Assembly: GCA_947572385.1 (NCBI GenBank)
Contig: CANPBX010000016.1
Coordinates: 1 to 45,430 of the forward strand
Source of the DNA: an uncultured Clostridia bacterium
GTDB taxonomy: Bacteria; Bacillota; Clostridia; Oscillospirales; Acutalibacteraceae
DNA length: 45,430 bases
Direction of reading: 5' to 3'
Shown here: positions 41,444 through 45,430 of the stretch, piece by piece
Numbering within the stretch: the stretch's first letter is position 1
Layout of the letters: each line of letters starts with the position of its first letter
The notes under the pieces: generated by a model
What the model saw: the letters and a program-made list of their open reading frames with translations, nothing else
Told to the model about the DNA's origin: nothing
Databases searched by the model: none
Made by a program: the position numbers and the translations under genes

Positions 41444-43822
41444 ATGAGTAGTATTATGTCAAGATTGGGCCGTGAGCCTTTATTTTTTGATGGCGCCATG
41501 GGCACTGTCCTACAGGAAAAAGGGCTTGCAGCAGGCGAAGCCCCGGAACTTTGGAACCTGAGCCATCCACAGGATATAGTGGATGTGCATACCGCCTATC
41601 TTGAGGCTGGAGCGGATATTATCACCACAAATACGTTTGGTGCTAACCCGTTCAAATGCCAGGAAAACGGCATGGAAATGGAGAAAATTGTAGCTACAGG
41701 GGTTTCACTAGCGCGGCAAGCAGTACAACAGGCGGGCTATGGTACAGTGGCGCTTGATATTGGACCTAGTGGCAAACTGCTATTTCCTATGGGAGATCTG
41801 CAGTTTGAAGACGCTGTAAAGGCCTTTGGGCAAATGACATGTGCTGGCGTTGAGGCGGGAGCAGATTGTGTGCTGATAGAGACGATGAACGACATATACG
41901 AGGTTAAGGCAGCAGCTTTAGGTGTAAAGGAGAATACTTCACTCCCGGTTTTTGTAACTATGACCTTTGATGCAGATGGCAAGCTGCTAACTGGTGGAGA
42001 TATCAAGGCTATGGCGGCTGTTTTAGAGGGTCTTGGGATAGACGCCATCGGTATGAACTGCGGCCTTGGCCCTGAGCAAATGCTCGGACTTATAAGGGAG
42101 CTTCGTGCCTGTACTTCACTGCCGCTGGTAGTCAATCCAAATGCCGGACTCCCCAAGGAGCGAGACGGATGCACCTATTATGATGTTGGGCCAGAGGAGT
42201 TTGCCGCATATATGAAAGAGATCCTCCAGGCCGGGGCATGGGCTGTAGGCGGATGCTGCGGCACAACGCCTGAGCATCTGCGGCAGACCGTAGAACTTTG
42301 CAAAAGCCTTCGCTGCCAGCCTCTGCCGGAGGTATATAGGACAGTAGTGACCTCGGGCAGTAAGACTGTTGAGTTTGGTGGTAAACCCATTATTATCGGT
42401 GAGCGGATAAATCCCACAGGGAAATCGAGGTTTAAACAGGCTTTACGCGATAATGACCTGCCATTTATTCTGGGTGAAGGTATTGCCCAACAGGATGCGG
42501 GGGCGCATATTCTTGACGTAAACGTTGGCCTGCCAGAGATAGATGAGTGCTCTGTTATGTGTGAGGTCGTAACAGAATTGCAGTCCATCTCCCCTCTTCC
42601 GCTGCAGATCGACACCTCTGACCCTGAGACCATGGCTGCAGCTATGCGCATATATAACGGTAAGCCTCTCGTCAACTCTGTCACAGCCAAGCACTCCTCT
42701 ATGGAGGCCATATTTCCCCTTGTTATGAAATACGGCGGTGTAGTAATAGGACTAACGATCACTGAGGAGGGCATTCCGGAGACAGCGCAGGGTCGTGTAG
42801 ACGCAGCGAAGCTTATTATTGACACAGCGGCAGAGTATGGAATAGGAAGGCATGATATCATAATTGACCCGCTTACAATGGCGGTCAGCGCCGGGCAAGA
42901 TGCAGCGCTTGTTACTCTTGATGCCCTTTCCCGAATACGCCGTGAGCTGGGCGTGTATACGTCTCTGGGGGTTTCAAATGTCTCTTTCGGTCTGCCGCAG
43001 AGGGAAAACGTGACGTCTGCCTTCTTCCTTATGGCCCTCCAGGCAGGTCTGAACGCTGCCATTATGAATCCCATATCTGAGCCTATGATGCGCGCCTACA
43101 GGTCATTCTGCGCCCTCTCAGGCTATGATGAGAACTGTATGGCGTACATTGAGGCATATTCACAAACAGAGGCAGTTGCTTCACCTGTAGCCGTTTCGGA
43201 AATCTCTCTCCGTGAGGCCATAGAAAAGGGCTTAAAGGATAAAGCTGCTCGTGCCGCAGAGGAATTGGCGAAGACCATGACCGGACTGGATATGATAGAC
43301 CATGAAATCGTCCCAGCCTTGGACAATGTTGGGCGGCGCTTTGAAGCAAAGGTCCTTTTCCTGCCGCAGCTCCTTATGAGTGCAGACGCGGCAAAAGCTG
43401 CTTTTGAAGTTATAAAGACACATATGGACGGTCAGGCGTCTGAACAGAGCAAACTGACTATTGTTATTGCTACTGTTAAAGGAGACGTGCATGATATTGG
43501 AAAAAATATCGTCAAGGTGCTTTTGGAGAACTATGGCTTCCATGTGATAGACTTAGGCAAGGACGTGCCGCCGGAAGCGGTAGTTGAGACAGCTAAAAGA
43601 GAAAAGGCAGGACTGGTTGGCCTGAGCGCACTAATGACCACAACGGTGGCAAGCATGAGGGAAACGATCGAGTTGCTGCACAGTGATGTTCCTGAGGTCA
43701 AGATAATGGTAGGAGGCGCGGTGCTCACACAGGAGTATGCAGATATGATAGGCGCGGATTTCTATGGGCAGGATGCAATGGCTTCGGTCAGGTACGCCAT
43801 GCAGCTGGCAGAAGGTCTTTGA
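41444..43822 (+). CDS. metH: Cobalamin-dependent methionine synthase, short form
   Basis: A 792-residue enzyme that transfers the methyl of 5-methyl-THF to homocysteine via cobalamin. Domains: homocysteine-binding barrel (about 1-290; zinc Cys206, Cys271, Cys272), pterin-binding barrel (about 305-560; IIIGERINPTGKSRFKQAL), cobalamin cap (about 580-660) and cobalamin domain (about 670-792) with the lower-ligand motif DVHDIG (His683). The fourth, SAM-dependent reactivation domain of classical MetH (about 1200 residues) is absent and is encoded by the preceding gene. GGGAGCG lies about 7 nt before the ATG. It is the last gene of the operon. Confidence 0.95.
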   Translation: MSSIMSRLGREPLFFDGAMGTVLQEKGLAAGEAPELWNLSHPQDIVDVHTAYLEAGADIITTNTFGANPFKCQENGMEMEKIVATGVSLARQAVQQAGYGTVALDIGPSGKLLFPMGDLQFEDAVKAFGQMTCAGVEAGADCVLIETMNDIYEVKAAALGVKENTSLPVFVTMTFDADGKLLTGGDIKAMAAVLEGLGIDAIGMNCGLGPEQMLGLIRELRACTSLPLVVNPNAGLPKERDGCTYYDVGPEEFAAYMKEILQAGAWAVGGCCGTTPEHLRQTVELCKSLRCQPLPEVYRTVVTSGSKTVEFGGKPIIIGERINPTGKSRFKQALRDNDLPFILGEGIAQQDAGAHILDVNVGLPEIDECSVMCEVVTELQSISPLPLQIDTSDPETMAAAMRIYNGKPLVNSVTAKHSSMEAIFPLVMKYGGVVIGLTITEEGIPETAQGRVDAAKLIIDTAAEYGIGRHDIIIDPLTMAVSAGQDAALVTLDALSRIRRELGVYTSLGVSNVSFGLPQRENVTSAFFLMALQAGLNAAIMNPISEPMMRAYRSFCALSGYDENCMAYIEAYSQTEAVASPVAVSEISLREAIEKGLKDKAARAAEELAKTMTGLDMIDHEIVPALDNVGRRFEAKVLFLPQLLMSADAAKAAFEVIKTHMDGQASEQSKLTIVIATVKGDVHDIGKNIVKVLLENYGFHVIDLGKDVPPEAVVETAKREKAGLVGLSALMTTTVASMRETIELLHSDVPEVKIMVGGAVLTQEYADMIGADFYGQDAMASVRYAMQLAEGL

Positions 43823-43828
43823 GAAAAG

Positions 43829-43876
43829 ATAGAAAGACCGGTCAAGTGTGTAACTACGCATGACCGGTCTTTCTAT
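43829..43876. terminator. Bidirectional terminator between metH and the TIM-barrel gene
   Basis: ATAGAAAGACCGGTCA (43829-43844) is exactly complementary to 43861-43876; a U-rich tract follows on the plus strand. It separates the convergent metF operon and TIM-barrel gene. Confidence 0.85.
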
Positions 43877-43877
43877 T

Positions 43878-44666
43878 TTAGATAAATTTATGCTTTCGCA
43901 GCCATTCTGCTGATTCTCGCAGCGCTTGTGCAGTCTTGACTTCAAGCACAGACCGGCAGTTGTTGCGCTCGGCTAACCTGATATACCACGCTAGGTCGAG
44001 TTCTCCTGTGCCCAGGATCATGTGATTTTTCCTGCCCAACGCGTCATGTATGTGAAAATGCCGCAGTTTATCCTCGTGCTCCATAATAAGGGACTTATCT
44101 ACCCCACCGGCGCTGTGGTCGTGACCGATATCAAAAGTCAGACCAAAAGAGGGACTTTGCAGAAACAATTCTACAGCTTCCTTTAGGAACGGCAATGCAA
44201 AAACACCAGTATTTTCAATACAGACTGTGACAGCCCCTTCAGCGGCCTCCTCGCACATGGCAATGGCCTCCCTGATTTTCCCAAAAAAATGCTCTCGGTT
44301 CATATTATAGAGATAAGCTTTTTTATCCGGCAGAGTAAAATACACGCCACTTGAGAGGTGCATGTTGAGTACCGGCACACCCAGTTCCTTCGCTGAGCGC
44401 ACAGCATCGAGCATTGTCTGTATATATGCTTCAGCAACCCTGGGATTGAAGTCGCACATATCCATGTTTTCGTCCAGATGTATTGTGAAATAAATACTGT
44501 ATCTCTCAGCCACTGACTGCAACAGCGGTACATCTAACTTCTGATATTCCGGCAGGTTCATATTTAGCTCTACAAAACTAAAACCGAGTTCTCTGCAAAG
44601 CCTCGCGGATTCCTCTAGGCCCGGCAGTTCAATAAGCGTAGGTATGCCCCAATACAACGACGTCAC
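43878..44666 (-). CDS. Xylose-isomerase-like TIM-barrel protein
   Basis: A protein of about 262 residues of the sugar phosphate isomerase/epimerase (AP endonuclease family 2) fold. Metal-site segments are visible: SFVELNMNLPEY early on, VCIENTGVF, LTFDIGHDHSAG, and HFHIHDALG near the end, with the Glu/His/Asp ligands typical of the fold. The catalytic role could be isomerase, epimerase or hydrolase on a sugar-like substrate. The start is uncertain: GTG at 44666 overlaps the upstream GNAT region, and TTG at 44657 with GAGGTGA is an equal option; the frame running to 44744 is inside the GNAT gene. Probably co-transcribed with the GNAT. Confidence 0.75.
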   Translation of the reverse strand: MTSLYWGIPTLIELPGLEESARLCRELGFSFVELNMNLPEYQKLDVPLLQSVAERYSIYFTIHLDENMDMCDFNPRVAEAYIQTMLDAVRSAKELGVPVLNMHLSSGVYFTLPDKKAYLYNMNREHFFGKIREAIAMCEEAAEGAVTVCIENTGVFALPFLKEAVELFLQSPSFGLTFDIGHDHSAGGVDKSLIMEHEDKLRHFHIHDALGRKNHMILGTGELDLAWYIRLAERNNCRSVLEVKTAQALRESAEWLRKHKFI

Positions 44667-44667
44667 C

Positions 44668-45195
44668 TCACCCTTCTTGAAGCTCAAGCCACTGGCGGCG
44701 CGTAATTGCATACACTTTTGTGATTGTGCTAGTATCGTCCTCAAATTCGTCTACAAGGTACATTCCATTAGCAATAGCTGTGGAGTACGAGCCCACATTT
44801 GTATACTTCATATAGGAGTACACGGTTTGAAATGGCGTATGCTTAAATATCCAGTCCCGGCACATAGCGGAAGCTTCCTTAGCATACCCTTTGCGCCAAA
44901 GGTCTTTGCGGATATGATAGCCGATTTCAGGCTTGATTTTACCGCCGATATTCTGCATGGTAACGCCGCAATCACCTATAACCTCGTGGATTTTTTTATG
45001 TTCCACAGCCCATAACCCAAACCCGAACACCCGGTAATTCTCACGATTCCACTCTATCCAGCTTCTGACTTTTTCTTCGTCAAATGGCTTTGGATAGTGC
45101 TGCATGGTCTCTGGGTCTGACAGGATTTGGAACAATGCGTCAAAGTCATTAGGCACCATTTCCCGCAGGATAAGACGCTCGGTTTCAAGGTGCAT
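44668..45195 (-). CDS. GNAT family N-acetyltransferase (RimJ-type)
   Basis: A 175-residue acetyltransferase of the Acetyltransf_3/RimJ group: LETERLILREMVPNDFDALF at the start, WAVEHKKIHEVIGDCGVTMQ (strand 4), and the acetyl-CoA loop HIRKDLWRKGYAKEAS. It transfers acetyl to a primary amine, possibly of a protein N-terminus, but the target is unknown. GGAGGG lies 8 nt before the ATG. It directly precedes the TIM-barrel gene (2 bp gap) on the same strand, suggesting co-translation, and follows the tRNA genes with a terminator between. Confidence 0.85.
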   Translation of the reverse strand: MHLETERLILREMVPNDFDALFQILSDPETMQHYPKPFDEEKVRSWIEWNRENYRVFGFGLWAVEHKKIHEVIGDCGVTMQNIGGKIKPEIGYHIRKDLWRKGYAKEASAMCRDWIFKHTPFQTVYSYMKYTNVGSYSTAIANGMYLVDEFEDDTSTITKVYAITRRQWLELQEG

Positions 45196-45212
45196 GGCTA
45201 TATCCCTCCTAT

Positions 45213-45249
45213 AAAAAAAATAAGTGCCATGGATTTATATCCACAGCAC
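45213..45249 (-). terminator. Terminator downstream of the tRNA genes
   Basis: On the minus strand a hairpin (45224-45234 with 45239-45249, two central mismatches) is followed by a run of eight T. It lies directly after the tRNA-Cys 3' end and before the GNAT gene. Confidence 0.75.
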
Positions 45250-45252
45250 ATT

Positions 45253-45327
45253 TGGAGGTGACACCCGGATTTGAACCGGGGAATGAAGGTTTTGCAGACC
45301 TTTGCCTTACCGCTTGGCTATGTCACC
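45253..45327 (-). tRNA. tRNA-Cys (GCA)
   Basis: A complete cloverleaf on the minus strand. The acceptor stem GGTGACA pairs with TGTCACC; the anticodon loop CTGCAAA gives GCA, i.e. cysteine; the T arm is CCCGG-TTCAAAT-CCGGG. The 3' CCA is encoded. D arm GCC...GGC is normal. Confidence 0.95.
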
Positions 45328-45333
45328 ATCTTC

Positions 45334-45370
45334 GAGAAAAGACGCTCCCAAACAGGTTGCGTCTTTTCTC
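45334..45370. terminator. Hairpin between the two tRNA genes
   Basis: GAGAAAAGACGC (45334-45345) pairs exactly with GCGTCTTTTCTC (45359-45370), with a 13-nt loop. On the minus strand the U-rich arm follows a GC-containing stem, so it could be a terminator after tRNA-Gly or a processing structure between the tRNAs. Confidence 0.5.
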
Positions 45371-45375
45371 ATTCC

Positions 45376-45430
45376 TGGAGCGGACGACGAGGCTCGAACT
45401 CGCTACCTCCACCTTGGCAAGGTGGCGCTC
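45376..45430 (-). tRNA. tRNA-Gly (GCC), 5' part cut by the window end
   Basis: Minus strand: the anticodon stem CCACC/GGTGG holds the loop TTGCCAA, anticodon GCC (glycine). The T arm is GCGAG-TTCGAGC-CTCGT, and CCA is encoded at the 3' end (45376-45378). The acceptor 5' strand and D arm lie beyond position 45430. Confidence 0.9.

Noticed and set aside
1-45430. CRISPR array, prophage or insertion sequence
   Set aside because: No regularly spaced repeats, no transposase and no phage structural genes were seen; the two Xer proteins look like house-keeping recombinases.

Overview
The window looks like chromosomal DNA of an anaerobic, endospore-forming Firmicute of class Clostridia, most likely an Oscillospiraceae/Ruminococcaceae-type gut or sediment bacterium. 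The evidence is the sporulation genes (SpoVB-like flippase, SpoIIM, CwlD-type amidase), the hrcA-grpE-dnaK-dnaJ operon under a CIRCE operator, two [FeFe]-hydrogenase-family proteins with a PP2C phosphatase, strong AGGAGG-type ribosome sites with some GTG/TTG starts, and consensus sigma-A promoters. The genus cannot be fixed from the sequence alone.

Layout. 0-3.6 kb: a small XRE-type regulator, then a three-gene minus-strand operon (HSL-family esterase, condensation/alcohol-acetyltransferase-like protein, zinc-ribbon membrane protein) behind a perfect consensus promoter. 3.7-6.7 kb: a lipoprotein solute-binding protein paired with a chemoreceptor, without an ABC transporter. 6.7-7.5 kb: a gene-poor stretch with a 22-bp perfect hairpin. 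7.5-10.4 kb: aldo/keto reductase, class I glutamine amidotransferase-like hydrolase, VanY-type carboxypeptidase. 10.4-14.4 kb: gltX, glnS and an overlapping alpha/beta hydrolase. 14.4-18.2 kb: tandem-GNAT protein, prmA, SpoVB-like flippase. 18.3-23.1 kb: heat-shock operon. 23.1-25.3 kb: tam and a MATE exporter. 25.5-30.2 kb: the hydrogenase operon ([2Fe-2S] protein, PAS-containing sensory hydrogenase, PP2C phosphatase, group-B-like hydrogenase). 30.4-32 kb: membrane-anchored dockerin-like protein. 32-36.2 kb: possible structured RNA, spoIIM, xerD, YesL-like membrane protein, and a convergent second Xer recombinase with a 28-bp palindrome beside its start. 36.3-39.8 kb: frameshifted methyltransferase, DUF6873-like protein, radA, cwlD. 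39.9-43.8 kb: methionine methyl-branch operon (metF, separate MetH activation protein, shortened metH). 43.9-45.4 kb: TIM-barrel protein, GNAT, tRNA-Cys and a partial tRNA-Gly.

Functional themes. Most genes are core metabolism or information processing. The most distinctive block is the hydrogenase operon: it reads as a redox or H2-sensing relay (thioredoxin-like ferredoxin, PAS/H-cluster sensor, PP2C phosphatase with an unexplained C-terminal domain) next to a probable catalytic hydrogenase, with tandem TTATCGATAA palindromes upstream of its promoter. The esterase/acyltransferase/zinc-ribbon trio, the solute-binding-protein/chemoreceptor pair and the possible structured RNA before spoIIM are the other places where function is not explained by known families. 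No CRISPR array, rRNA operon, complete prophage or insertion sequence was seen.
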